The position numbers and the translations under genes are program-made. From Pelobates cultripes (Eukaryota > Chordata > Amphibia > Anura > Pelobatidae), in contig OW240912.1 of NCBI GenBank assembly GCA_933207985.1, positions 363,767,424 through 363,831,423 of the forward strand: a DNA stretch of 64,000 bases. The letters are read 5' to 3'. The notes beneath the pieces are model-generated. The model ran no database searches. It was not told the origin of the DNA and saw only the letters and a list, made by a program, of their open reading frames with translations. The stretch's first letter is position 1. Every line of letters begins with the position of its first letter. Shown here one piece after another: positions 22,156 through 34,496 of the stretch.

Positions 22156-25075
22156 ATGATGGAAAAGAGATGGGCTTTAGCTCAGAACAAAGGGGGTGGA
22201 GATGGGGGGAGGGGAAAACTCAGAACAGAGGAGGTATGTAATATTGATAATTCACAAAAAGTACAAAAGACTCATGATAATATTAAATGTATGCTTACTA
22301 ATGCAAGGAGCCTATATAACAAAATGGGGGAACTAGAGGCAATAGCATACACTAAACAATATGATATAATAGGCATAACAGAAACATGGTGGGATGAGAC
22401 ACATGACTGGGCAGTTAATTTAAATGGGTATACGTTATTTAGGAAGGATAGGAAAAACCAGAAGGGTGGTGGGGTATGTTTATATGTCAACCGTGAGTTA
22501 AAGTCAAATCTTAGGCATGTGGAGTGTGACGAGGAAAAGGTGGAGGCTTTATGGGTAGATATCTGCTTGGGGAAAACAAAGGGAAATCAATTATTGGTTG
22601 GGATATGTTATAAACCACCTAATGTAAATATTAATGAGGAAGAACAGCTGTTAGAGCAAATTGAGAAAGCTGCAAATCGAGGTAACACGTTAATTATTGG
22701 AGATTTTAATTATCCGGATATAAATTGGGAAAGAGGGACTGCTACTTCAGCAAGGGGGATCAGGTTTTTGAATGTGTTAAATGACACCTTTATGTCACAA
22801 CTGGTACAAGCACCAACTAGACAGGATGCTTGTCTGGATCTTGTCATAACAAACAATGTTGATCTTTTAACCAACATTCAAGTAGGGGAGCATTTGGGAA
22901 ATAGTGATCACAATATGGTAAATTTTGAAATAAACTCAAAAAAGCAAAAGCAGGTGGGGTATACTAAAATATATAATTTTAAAAAAGCCAATTTCAATAA
23001 GATTAGGGCAGCTCTACAACATATCGACTGGCATAAACTCCTTAGTGATAAAAACACTGAGGATAAATGGAAACTATTCAAACATATATTAGAAAGGTAC
23101 ATTTCTCAGTATGTACCATTGGGTAATAAATATAAAAGAAACAAATTAAAACCAATGTGACTTAGTAGAGAAGTAAAACGAGAGATTAAAAATAAGAAAA
23201 GGGCATTTAAAGCATTTAAAATCAGACAAATCAAAGGCATCCTATTTAAGATATAAGGAAGCCAATAACACTTGCAAAAAGGCAATTAAAGTGGCTAAAC
23301 TAGAAAATGAGAAATTGATAGCTAAAGAATGCAAAACCAACCCCAATTTTTTTTTCAAGTACATCAATTCTAAAAAAACAAAAAATGAAAGTGTAGGTAC
23401 ACTTGAAACAGAGTTGGGTTTATTAGCTAATGAAGACCAGGAAAAAGCAGAAATTTTAAATAACTATTTTTCTTCAGTATATATTAATGAGGATCCTATG
23501 CCAAGAGATATGCAAATGTTTGCTGCAAAAAACTTGCAAATAACTTGTGACTGGATAACTCGAGACAAGGTGCTACAGCTATTAAAGAAAATTAATGTAA
23601 ATAAAGCTCTGGGGCCTGACGGTATTCACCCATGAGTACTTAAGGAGCTAAGTGGGGAAATAAGTGAACCTCTGTATTTAATTTTTCAAGATTCTTTTGT
23701 TTCAGGTGTTGTACCGGAGGATTGGAGGAAGGTAGATGTTGTTCCTATATTTAAAAAGGGTTCAAAATCCTTGCCTGGAAATTATAGACCTGTGAGCTTA
23801 ACTTCTGTAACTGGGAAAATATTTGAAGGGCTATTAAGGGATAATATTCAGGAATTCATTGGGAAGAACTTTGTTATTAGCAATAATCAGCATGGTTTTA
23901 TGAAACATAGGTCATGTCAAACTAACCTAATTGCATTCTACGAAGAAGTAAGTAGAAGTATAGATTTGGGTGTTGCAGTGGATGTGATCTACTTGGACTT
24001 TGCCAGGGCATTTGATACGGTTCCTCACAATAGGTTAGTCTTCAAACTAAAAGAAATTGGTCTAGATGAATATTCCTGTTCTTGGGTAGAACATTGGCTT
24101 AAGGACAGAGTACAACGAGTTGTCATTAATGGTAAATTTTCAGGCTGGACTAAAGTGGTAAGTGGTGTCCCTCAGGGTTCTGTTTTGGGACCACTTCTAT
24201 TTAACATATTTATAAATGATCTTGAAATAGGCATTGAAAGCCATGTATCAGTGTTTGCAGATGACACAAAACTTTGCAAAGTAATAAAATGTGAGCAGGA
24301 TATTGCTTTGCTGCAGAGAGATTTGGATAGATTGGGGGACTGGGCACTAAAATGGCAGATGAAATTTAACATAGAGAAATACAAAGATATGCATTTCGAG
24401 GTTAAGAATGCACAAGCAACTTACACACTAAATGGTAGTGAATTAGGGATAACCACACACGAGAAGGATTTGGGCATTGTTATAGACAACAAATTAGGCA
24501 GCAATATGCAATGTCAATCTGCAGTTGCTAAGGCCAGTAAGATTTTGTCATGTATAAATAAGGGCATAAATTCTCGGGATGAAAATATAATTTTGCCTCT
24601 GTATAAATCGCTGGTAAGACCACACCTTGAATATGCTGTGCAATTTTGGGCGCCTGTTCTAAAGAAGGATATCATGGCACTGGAGAGGGTCCAGAGACGA
24701 GCTACAAAATTGATAAAAGGAATGGAGCATTTTAGTTATGAAGAAAGGTTACAAAAATGAAATCTGTTTCGTTTGAAAAAACGGCGCCTGAGAGGGGATA
24801 TGACAACTTTATACAAATATATTCGGGGCCAGTACAAACCTTTATCTGGAAATCTATTCATAAACAGGGTTATACATAGGACACGAGGTCACACATTTAG
24901 GCTGGAAGAAAGGAGATTTCATCTAAGGCAAAGAAAAGGTTTTTTTACAGTAAGAACAATAAAGATATGGAATTCTCTGCCTGAAGAGGTGGTTTTGTCA
25001 GAGTCCATACAGATGTTTAAACTGAAATTGGATAAATACTTACAAAAACATAACATACAGGGATATAATTTCTAA
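22156..25075 (+). pseudogene. CR1 LINE ORF2 (endonuclease / reverse transcriptase), broken
   Basis: The reading frame touches the end of ORF1; the first ATG is at 22156. Endonuclease (APE type) motifs appear in order: TNARSLYNK (about 22300), ITETWW (22374), IGDFNYPDINW (22695) and SDHNMV (22901), with the catalytic Asp/His/Glu residues present. Reverse-transcriptase motifs follow: GPDGIHP (23615), NYRPVSLTS (23780), FDTVPH (24010), PQGSVLGP (24170) and the FADD catalytic box (24254-24265), then the CR1 C-terminal region [13 protein letters not shown] (24610) and WNSLPEEVV. Damage: in-frame TGA at 23158-23160, one extra base near 23219-23222 that shifts the frame, TGA at 23633-23635 and TGA at 24758-24760. 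Active-site motifs are kept, so inactivation looks recent. It can only have moved with a helper; as it stands it is dead. Confidence 0.9.
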
Positions 25076-25289
25076 TTAGTGGGTAATAGCTGATTGATCC
25101 AAGGAGACATCTGACTGCTATTTTGGGGTCAAGAAGGAATTTTTTTCCTAGTTTGTGGCAAAATTGGAAGTGCTTCAGACCAGGTTTTTTGCCTTCTTTT
25201 GGATCAACAGCAACAACATTTCTGAGGAAGGCTGAACTTGATGGACGCAAGTCTCTTTTCAGCTATGTAACTATGTAACTATGTAACTT
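25076..25289 (+). mobile_element. CR1 3' untranslated region and (ATGTAACT)n tail
   Basis: About 214 bp after the ORF2 stop, with CAAGGAGACATCTGACTGCT, TTTTGCCTTCTTTTGGATCA, GCTGAACTTGATGGACGCAA and a terminal CTATGTAACTATGTAACTAT tail. CR1 elements end in a short octamer repeat used in priming, rather than poly(A). The same end is seen at 16816 and 40737. Confidence 0.85.
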
Positions 25290-26247
25290 TTCTGTTACCA
25301 ATAATCTTATAAACCTCAGTCACAGAACTACAGTAAATCTAAATACTAAAAAAATATATTTTTATTCAGGATACTTTCATGATTTCTCTTGAATGCTTCT
25401 TCTAGTGGTACATATACCTACGGGCCCATACACAGAATTAATGTTTTATAATTGAATTATTTATTGATAAAGTATTTTACCAGAAAGGACACGTTCACAT
25501 TTCCTTCATTTTCATGTCCTACAGAGTGTGATGAGGTCAGTTCTGCTTTTGATAGTTTTTAGTAACTGCGAAAAGATAATGAGGATGTTCTAGTTATAGA
25601 AACTGTACGCCAATCAAAATGAATATGAGTTTGTGGTTTGGGGTATTTTAACTTGAAAAATGGCGCAACGTCCCCTGGGACTCAATGCACATAGTAATCC
25701 TGCAAAGTCAATACGTTACATTTCTGACAGTGAATATTCACAAAAGCTAATTACAGTGAATAAGAGCTTAGCTTTTATTTTTATCTAGCTATTGTTGTGA
25801 TTTTTTTTAATATCAGTATTGCAATTTGAATTCCGATCATTTTGTGAGAGCAAACTGTAAACATTATTTGTATGAATATTACATGTGAAATGTAACGATT
25901 TTCTATTCTAGTCATTACCAGAACTCAACGCTTGAATAAATTGTGTATAATATGAGAAGCAAAGTGGCTTCATTCAGAATTGAATTATTTAGACTGCAGA
26001 CAGCCATTATGTGTCTTTATGGATACTCCCCTACACTTATAATTATAAGACTGTTGACAAACTATTTTACTGCTGTCATGTTAAAAGAAATTTCTGCTTA
26101 AATTCAAAATAAATGTTCTGACTATTTTCTCTATTATTTAGTATAATTAAAGATTTAGGAATATCAGATATAACACCACTTCAAAAATCTGAGGAAGGAC
26201 AATGGCTTGTCTCTCGGAAAACAGACGAGGCATATTACATATTCTTA
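25290..26247. other. Unassigned sequence
   Basis: AT-rich, no convincing coding frame. Near 26175-26220 there is CTGAGGAAGGACAATGG, then CTTGTC and CTCGGAAAAC, one of the recurrent CTGANRAAG...GAAA signature loci. Confidence 0.4.
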
Positions 26248-26413
26248 CAGGGTTATGCACTAAAGCGAGAATTCAAAGTGAGTTGAAAGTGAATTTCAAC
26301 TTTAGGCCAAAGTAGACTAAATGAAAACATAGCTTAGAGAATATATTAATTTCAGCTATTATGACGTTAAATGTGAAATTCACTTTGAATTCTCACCTTA
26401 GTAAATAACCCTG
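26248..26413. mobile_element. Miniature inverted-repeat element (CAGGGTTATnnACTAA TIR)
   Basis: A 166-bp block with TIRs CAGGGTTATGCACTAAAGCG and CTTAGTAAATAACCCTG (inverse) extending inward to AATTCAAAGTGA / TCACTTTGAATT, about 34 bp each side. No clear target duplication remains. No coding capacity. Confidence 0.65.
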
Positions 26414-29400
26414 AAACGAGTTGTTGGGGTAAAAGCAGAATTAAAAAAGAAGCAATAGAAGTGAATAAGTAGGTTGTTTCACATAACGCAGATAATTCAT
26501 ACACATATAACAAGGTAATCTTAGGAAATAGGAAATAAATGTAGATGTGAACTCACACACATTGAGTTGATTGTGTGCCACTCTTACTTGATGTCTCAGT
26601 AGGGATAAAGCTCTCTGTGTGTGATGGATCCAAAACAATTCAAATTCACAAAACTGGCATGAGGGGAGCACACAAGTGTGTGAAAATTGTGAAGTCCGAG
26701 ATACCGCTGGGATAAAATCTGTGCTCAGTGTCTCCAGACCAATTCGCCACACTCAGACTCAATCTTAGACCATCAGTATGATGCATTTTGCTCTGCCCCT
26801 TGGAGGTTTTTCAAATACAAGATAGAGCCAGTCCAACATTCTGATGTTATTTTGTGATACAAGTTGGATACTTAACAAGCAATTAAGTTGCAACTTTAAA
26901 AATAGAAATTAGTGTGCGTTACATCCTTTAAATTACCAATCTTCTAAAGAGTAAATGCAGTTATTCAATCAAGCCTCTTTCATGAAAATTGATTGTATTT
27001 CTGCGTTAATTAAGTTTTACAATAGATAATAGTGATAGAGAAGTGGATAGAGTTTAGTTCTGCAGATTAAGTTGAAAGCAACTGTTCAACTATAAATGAA
27101 AAATCCCCTCCCCTTCCCCCCCATGGTAGAAAAAAAGTATAAGCATGAGAAAGGTAAGTGCGGTCAGAAAAAAATGCCTAATTCAGAGAACTAGATATAT
27201 TCAATATTGTTAAAGAATCCAGTTGTATATTTATGAACAATTTTATCTACCAATTGCATTTATTATTGTGTAAATTCAGCAGATTTATGACCTTTTCTTA
27301 AAGTAAGGTCAAAGCCAAATCCTGCCCTTTGCTCCCCGTAATGATAGACCGTACTATTGCTGGTTGTTCTTTTTTACTGTATAGAGCAATATTCTGCACT
27401 GTCCTCGTGGATCAACCATGCAATGTCAGGAAGCCACAAACGGTAAAGAAACTTCTAAAAGAAAAATGTCAGACACTATGTAACAAAACATGGAGGAAAA
27501 CAAAATACCGAGACTGTACTGACAATTTTTATCTCGCAGGAATTGAGGTAATAGCTACTAAAATGAGAAAGGGGAATGGGTTCATCAATTTTGTCTGAAC
27601 AGACAAACTGGATTTACAGACTAGGAACAGTACACCCTGGGGGATGTAATGAGGACCAGATCCATGCCTTCTATTCTTCTTGAAGTAATATCCTGAGGTT
27701 CATATGGTAGCTATACGAGCCTCCGGGGATCATATTTATTGTGTTTGTCTCCAGATAAGGTTCTCTTAATATTCCCTGTATCATCTAGATCACCCAATTA
27801 AATCGCATGTTTGTAAATAATGTGACTCATGCTATCCATTATGTGGAAATTAATAATGATGTTAATTGCCAATTGTTCTTCTTTTTTAAAGATTATTTAC
27901 TGAATGGTATTAACATATCTGTTTATTTAATTGTGTCATGTTTCTGCAATATATTTTTTTTTTTTTTAGAGACTATATAACTAGCAGTGTTCACAGTCAG
28001 AGAAAAAGGAAAATAATATTATAAAACCAACACTGAACAAATGACATGCGTATAAATGTAACTACTGAAATGTGCTGCAACCATCTTTATGTTTAGGGAC
28101 AGATAGGATCTTCCCTTTTCTTATTTTGAAAATGATTGGATCTTTACCACGGTACTTTTTGTATATTTGCTAAATTTCCCTCAAAACTTTAGTATATGGA
28201 TTTTCACCTGATTCATTTTTTGCTGTCAAATAAACTATGGAACTGGTTCCTAGAAGGTATGCCTTTGCTGAGTTCTGTTGTACCAATTTGTACTACTGTT
28301 ACGTTAAAAATTATATAATTTAACCACAATGGTGGGTATTATTTTGAGATATTTATCAGCATATTTGGCTATTGGAAATTCTTCCATCAGTAACTCTATA
28401 TCAGTAAGGCCTCACTATCCTGTTTAAGTACACGAAGTTAATGGGCATTTTTAGGCAGCTTCTGTAGATGACATTTACTGCCCATACATTACCATCTACT
28501 GCCCCATGCCTTTCTACCTGTCTACTGGTTGCCTGAAGGCTAACCTTAAAACTAACCTTTCTAAATTGGAGTCTTGGGCCATTTGCTATGCAGAACATTT
28601 TCTTTGCAGTGACGTTCACATTTTGTCTGATATCTAAGTTAACCTTTTGCTAGACCGATCACATACATTTTGGGTTAACTTTAATCTTGTAGTAGGCAAG
28701 TACAAGGTTGACTTGACTTCCTAAGTCTTCTCCAACATTACCAGACCAGGAGTTCCACAACATTTATATTTTACCAATGCTTATGTAGCACTTTCAAATT
28801 CTACCTGGTACTATGGCCTTCACTTTTTTTCTCAACACTACATCATATTCCTATGCTATATTTGACTTCAGGGATGAGTTCAGCTGAAATATAGAATACT
28901 GACGAGACTTAAAAGGAGCAGCCTTGAAGCCCCAGACCTTCACACATGAGACTAGTCCCTTTTGAAAGAGCAGCCACACACTGTGGATAGAGCTGGAGGA
29001 TAAATGATTCATTTTTGTTTAAGCATCACTACTATTACTACTACTCATTTTCTTCTTAAGTAGGTCTGGATTTTGGATTAAGTACCCCCACCCTTACACA
29101 CACGTGTGTCCCATTATAAATTACTTGAAAAGCATCTGAAGAACTGTATCATAATTGATAGTAAGCTTTAATTTATTTTCTAACTGCTGACTAATAGTTT
29201 ACTCTCTAATTACTGCTATGTTTCCAGTTCTGTCCTTTGGACAGGGCGAGTGGGGCTCCAGCCCTGAGTCCCACACTTTCTTGGGCACCACAACTATGAG
29301 AACTGCAATTGTATGTGCCATGCTGCATAGTGACTGACTCTTTGAAATTCTGTACCCTTTACTTTTTGGTAAAGGGTACTTTTGCAAGTTAGTCTCTGAG

Positions 29401-29460
29401 CCTGTGCAGATTTGGGACTTTTCCTACAGCAGGTATGTCACTGTGTACCTAAAGAAAAAA
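26414..29460. other. About 3 kb without a supported gene
   Basis: Only short frames. The longest (27329-27598, 89 codons) has a possible exon look but no recognisable domain, no signal peptide and no repeat, and I cannot support it. A T-run lies at 27952-27968. Could be true unique intergenic or intronic sequence. Confidence 0.4.
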
Positions 29461-30290
29461 TTATGAAAGAGTCGAGGTTAGTTGGATGGTCAGACAGGGT
29501 AAGCTCAAGAGGTTTCCTTGAGTAACTCTGATTAGGGGATTGAGCACCTTGTTACCTTCCCCTTTATGCAAGTTCTGCACCTTTTCACGGTACTTTATTT
29601 TAATGTTCCTCTCCAAATTTTTCTTTATTAGATCCTGGATGGAATTTGAGTCACGGTTTGCAAGGTGACTGTGCCAAATCACTACGCAATTCCTTGTCCA
29701 CTTCTTAGAGACAATGGCTTTCTTTTCCTACAAATTTAGCACAAATATTCAATCTATTTTGGAGCCTCTGCAAAGCGTGTCACCTTTGTAAGAGACTGAA
29801 CATCCTTTATTATTAAAAAGTACATTAAAAAAACAAAACTTTTTTTGTTGTCAATGCGGCTACACTTAGCAGGTCTGCTTTAAACTTAGGTACAAGTTCC
29901 ACATCACTTACTGTTATATCTTTATAACCATCTCCAGGTTTGCATTTCAGAGTCAATTTCCCTTTGCCTTTGATTGTAACTTGATTTCCACCAGCTAGAT
30001 GCACTGTTCTCTTACTACTTGCATCAAGTTCATCAAACAAAATACTATCAGATGTCATGTGAGTCAACAATCCATTGAGCACTGGGGGTTTAAGAACTTG
30101 TGACACAAATATGTCTTTTTTTTGTGCACGCTCCGTGTTAACTGGATTGGATTTTCTCCTGTGCTCCTTCCGAAGGGGGTCTTTTTTAGTGCATTTAAGC
30201 ATTTTACTGAGTATTATTCTGAGGATGCCTTCTTTGCTCTGGCTGTCTCTTAAAATTCCTGTGTCTGGGCTTGCTGACCACTGTCACCAT
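29461..30290 (-). pseudogene. Copia-type (Ty1/copia) gag-pol remnant: zinc-knuckle trace, protease, GAG-pre-integrase
   Basis: Read on the minus strand, from upstream: a trace NFKRQPEQRR (about 30215-30250) resembles the second half of a CCHC knuckle; next, in the frame 30202-29825, NGLLTHMTSDSILF, VHLAGGNQVTIKGKGKL and VELVPKFKADLLSVAALT follow the order of a copia protease domain (the HMT box, then LADG-like, then the V-x-N/K-x-LLSV box), although the DSG catalytic triad is not preserved in this frame (NGLL replaces it). Further on, 29682-29461 gives IWHSHLANRDSNSIQDLIKK, the W-H-R-x-L-G-H-like start of the GAG-pre-integrase domain. The two parts are separated by about 140 bp with stops. 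Integrase, RT and RNase H are not seen. LTRs are not recognised. This is an old, broken copy, or possibly a processed/domesticated fragment. Confidence 0.7.
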
Positions 30291-30906
30291 CTAAAATGAG
30301 AAACATGATAGCATGATAACATGATAACATCTTTATGAAACACGCACATTGACTGTGTTCAAGTATACTAAGAAAAAGTAGGGAGTATATTGCATTTTTC
30401 CTCTGCATGACAAACTTGACAACTAGGTGGAACTAAGCATTGTCAATGCTTGTCAAACACCCAGCTATTACTATTGATTGTTGAGAGGAAAATGTTCTGT
30501 CTATGGAGAGTCTTATGATCTCCTGGGATCCTCCAAAGACTTCAGTGATGTACTTTCATGCATGCACAAGTGTGCAGAGCCTGCATGGCTCCCGGCAGCT
30601 GAATCAACAAGAGCTAAAGAGGACCGAATAGAAGAGCACTGTGGTGCCTGATAGGCGCAGGTTCATGTAAGCGTAAGTCACCTTCCCCTGCACCCCAAGG
30701 CCACCAGACACCCAGCATCAATGTCAACATTAAGGGACTTTGCATAACTGACAGGCGGTGACAGAGCCACTTCAAGAGCACACTTTGAATGCTTTCATAC
30801 ACTTACAACACATTGCAAGTAAAAAAAAAAAAAAAACAAATAGCAATAAGAGAGAACTTGGTGTTTTCCTGAAAACAAAACTCACTTTTTTTTAACGTAT
30901 TCCTTC
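30291..30906. other. Unassigned sequence
   Basis: Non-repetitive apart from short CATGATAACATGATAACAT steps at 30305-30330 and an A-run at 30820-30838. No coding support. Confidence 0.4.
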
Positions 30907-32013
30907 TTAAAGTGAAACTATGGGCATCCAAACAACTTTAGCTTAATGAAGCAGTTTTAGTGTTTAGACCATGCCTCTGCAGTCTCACTGCTCAATTATC
31001 TTCCATGTACAGTTAAATTACTTTGGTTTCTCTCCATGCAGCCCTAGCCACAAGTGCCCTGGTTGTGACTGACAGAGCCCACATAAAAAAATGTTTCATT
31101 TTCAATCAGATGTTAAATTGCTTTGGAAGTTTTTATTAAGTGTAAACTGAACTTCAATCACTCACAGGAGGCTCCTGTAGGCTCTAGAAGAAGGCTCTAT
31201 GAACAGAGCAGGAGATAGGAAATTCTAAATTAAACAGACTGTGCAATAAAGAAAGTTTAAACATTATACCTCTCTTTACAGGAAGTGTTTAGGAATGCTG
31301 TGCAAGTAACATGCAGGGAGATGTGGATAGGGCTGTATAAACAAAGTGATTTAACTCCAAAAAGGCAGAGAATTGAGCAGCGAGACTGCAGGAGCATGAC
31401 CTAAACACCATAACTACCTCATTAAAGGAACACTATAGGGATAGGAACACAAGTATGTATTTCTGACCCTATAGTGTTTAATCCACCATTTTGGTGACCT
31501 GCTCCCCCCCCCTCTCTGCCCCCCAGAGCCCTTAAAAATCACCTTATTTTCAGCGCTGCATGGGTCCACCGGCACTGGCCCCACCCTTGATCCACCTCCT
31601 TGGTGAAATCACCAGAATTTACGATTTTTAGCCAATCCAATGCTTTTCCATAAGGAAATTGGCTGAAATCGGCAAGAAGGTGGGATGGGGGTGGGGCAAA
31701 ACGCTGTTTTGTCCAATCAACACCTCCTCATAGAGATGCATTATTTAATGCATCTCTATGAGGAAAATTCAGCGTCTCCATGTGTGGAGATGCTGAACGA
31801 CAGTGCTGCCTACTCCAGTGGCCATCTGAGGAGTGGCCAGTGGAGGTGTCCATAGGGGGCAATGTAAACACTGCCTTTTCTCTAAAAAGGCAGTGTTTGT
31901 ATGAAAATGTCTGAAGGAAATGAATATACTTACCAGAACAACTACATTAAGCTGTAGTTGTTCTGGTGACCATAGTGTCCCTTTAAGCTAAAGGTGCCTA
32001 TATTATCCCTTAG
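30907..32013. mobile_element. TTAA element with about 120-bp inverted ends, outer of a nested pair
   Basis: Left end TTAAAGTGAAACTATGGGCA, then AACTTTAGCTTAATGAAGCA and GTCTCACTGCTCAATT; the right half AATTGAGCAGCGAGACTGCA continuing to AACACCATAACTACCTC is its inverse. The very end (TTAAGCTAAAGGTGCC and TATTATCCCTTA) lies beyond a second element at 31432-31986, showing that the second inserted into the first. A related element starts at 63725 (AACTTTAGCTTAATTAAGCA). Confidence 0.75.
31432..31986. mobile_element. TTAA-flanked miniature element, inner of the nested pair
   Basis: TTAAAGGAACACTATAGGGA at the left and ACCATAGTGTCCCTTTAA at the right, TTAA on both sides. It interrupts the outer element exactly at a TTAA (CATTAA / TTAAGCTAAAG). 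Internal palindromes include CATAGAGATGCATTATTTAA against TTAATGCATCTCTATGAGGA (31730-31762). No coding capacity. Confidence 0.85.
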
Positions 32014-32678
32014 TACATGTCATCTGCTAAAGCTGGATAGTGTGAGCACGTTTTTAGAAAAGAATCAACATTGTGGATAGTTGTACATATTAGATGGGGA
32101 TGATCTGATCAGAAATGGGAGGAGTTAGGAAAAGAAACCAAGAATGCCACAAGCACCAGGAAATTGAAGATATAAAGAAAATGAGAACATAACAGTCAGG
32201 GTTATTTATTAATGATGCTCAGTCATTCTGACCCTTTTACCTTTGGTACCTGCCTAGAGCACCTTCTTTTAAGCCTCATAGCACAGAGAGCTCAGCCTCA
32301 CATCTACTAGTTCCATAGCACCCTCATGTCAGTCCCGTCAAAGACAGAGCACGTGTCCCAGACAGGGACCCACCAGGCTCCCATCTGAGCTAGGGCCGTA
32401 GGTGGCCAGGTACATCACCTTATAGGTAATATAGCTGTGCACACATCACTCATTTGACACTGTATCCAAATAGAAAAAGAACATAGATAGTCTACTTCAT
32501 ACTCACATGGAAGGAGAAACATACAGAGTCAACGCTGTCCCTGCGGGTTTTGAGGTTGATCTGGTCCAGTTATGTTTTGGCCATGCCTGGTCAGTAGTTC
32601 CTTATATTAATGAGGTAAGTTGTGGACCAGAGCAGGAAATCTCATAGAACATCTTGTTCTACCTCCTCCCTTAGATTT
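32014..32678. other. Unassigned sequence
   Basis: No open frame or recognisable element until the 8-bp duplication at 32679. Near 32195 there is AGGGTTATTTATTAATGATG, a possible end of the TIR family seen at 26248, without a partner. Confidence 0.35.
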
Positions 32679-32686
32679 CCCTTAAT

Positions 32687-34488
32687 CAGGCCCGGACTGG
32701 CCATCGGGCATACCGGGCAAATGCCCCATGGGCCGCGATGTCTGTGGGCCGAGGCCGGCAGGGGAGATCATAGGATCTCCCCTGTCAGCTCCTGCAGGGC
32801 CGGCGCTACCCGAGCGCCAGCCCTGCTGTGTGCCTCCATGGGAAGGTGGGGAGATCACAGATCTCCCTCACCGGCCCACAGGCAGTTACAGGCGGCCGCC
32901 AGCAGGCTGGGGAGTGAGGGAGGCAGGAGAGGACCGGCGGAGATCTAACCAGCAGCTCCGCCGGGTCCTCTTGCTGGATTCTAAGCGTTGCCGCGGTTAC
33001 CACGGCAACACTTAGATCTCGCGAGAGTGAACTCTAGCCTGCAGGTTAGAGTTCACTCTCACCACTGGAACACCAGTGAAGGATGGCAGCATGGCTCCCC
33101 ACCCCCAGGCAGAACGGATCTCCTCCCTCCTCCCCCAGGATAAAGGTAAGAAGGGGGGGGGAGATATAATTTGTTTTTATTAATAAAATAAATATATTCA
33201 AATTTAAATAAATAAAAAAATTCACACTCACACACACAGCACCCCCAGACACACACAGCACCCAGACACAGCACCCCCAAACACACACAGCACCCCCAGA
33301 CACACACAGCACCCAGACAACACACAGCACCCCCAAACACACACAGCACCCAGACAGACACAGCACCCCCAAACACACATAGCACCCAGACACACACAGC
33401 ACCCCCAAACACACACAGCACCCAGACACACACAGCACCCCCAAACACTCACAGCACCCAGACAGACACAGCACCGCCAAACACACACAGCACCCAGACA
33501 CACACAGCACCCAGACACACACAGCACCCCCAAACACTCACAGCACCCAGACACACACAGCACCCCTAGACACACACAGCACCCCCAAACACACACAGCA
33601 CCCTCACTCACACACACAGCACACTCCCACACATATACAGCACACACACACACACACACATATATATATAAAATAACCCTCAGTGAGTTAATAGAGAAAG
33701 AAAATTAGAAACCTAGAATGTGACAGCAGATAAAAACACCCTCACACACAGCACCCCTTTTACATACACACACTGCGCCCCTCACACATACAATACGTCC
33801 AAATATATATATATACACACACACACTACAGTACCCCTCACACTGCACCACTACACACATTACGCTCCAGATACACGCTAGATCCCTTACCCTATATGCA
33901 CTCTTAATCCTCTACACACACACACACACACTGGGTCCTTTACACAGTAGATCTCCTACACACACATACTACATTCCTTGTCAGCAAACACATACAACAT
34001 TCTCTAAACACACCCTCTCTACATCCCCTATAACACTATGCCCCCTATACACACACTCTCTACAGCCCCTAGCCACACATATTACACCACAAACACAAAT
34101 TAAATTGACCTATTTATACAATACCACACCACACTCTACACACACGCAATCCCACAAGCAGGCTCCAAACACATGCACCATGCACTTTCCTGGCCCTTTT
34201 GTCCTCTGGTATCCCACTTGTGGAGACACCAGAGACAATTTAAAAGCAAACACAGCACAAGCATGTTATTAAATTTGCTTGCGCTGCGCAGAACAAATTC
34301 AGGGCCTTTTTCTAATGCCAGAGCTCTAAAGCAGGGCTCTGGGCATTGAACCAACATGCTCACTTTGAGAGGGGGCGTGCTTGTCATTAGTGATGACAAA
34401 ACACACACTCTCTGGCCCCGCCCCCTTCTTAGGGGGCCGCTCTGATTGAAAAATGCCTGGGCCTAATTTTTTTCCCAGTCCGGCCCTG
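32687..34488. mobile_element. Non-autonomous hAT-type element 1
   Basis: Ends CAGGCCCGGACTGGCC and CCCAGTCCGGCCCTG form terminal inverted repeats (CAGGSCCGGACTGG). Perfect 8-bp duplication CCCTTAAT at 32679-32686 and 34489-34496, the hAT hallmark. The 1.8-kb interior has no transposase frame: GC-rich ends, a palindrome around CGTTGCCGCGGTTACCACGG (32987-33010) and GAGAGTGAACTCTAGCCTGC with inverse (33024-33062), and an expanded CA/AGCACCC minisatellite. Confidence 0.85.
33228..33660. repeat. ACACACAGCACCC minisatellite
   Basis: Units of about 16-18 bp paired into 34-bp higher-order units (CACACACAGCACCCCCAAA alternating with CACACAGCACCCAGA). The minus-strand Cys/Val/Leu/Gly-rich open frames of up to 163 codons come from this repeat in all three phases and are not genes. 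Followed by CA, TA and CTACA simple repeats to about 34140. Confidence 0.9.
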
Positions 34489-34496
34489 CCCTTAAT

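Noticed and set aside
27329..27598. 89-codon frame with several Cys and Lys residues
   Set aside because: No family recognised, no repeat or splice context to support an exon; may be chance.
33046..33659. Minus-strand Cys/Val/Gly-rich frames of 129-163 codons in all three phases
   Set aside because: Caused by the ACACACAGCACCC minisatellite; all phases are open, so it is composition rather than coding.
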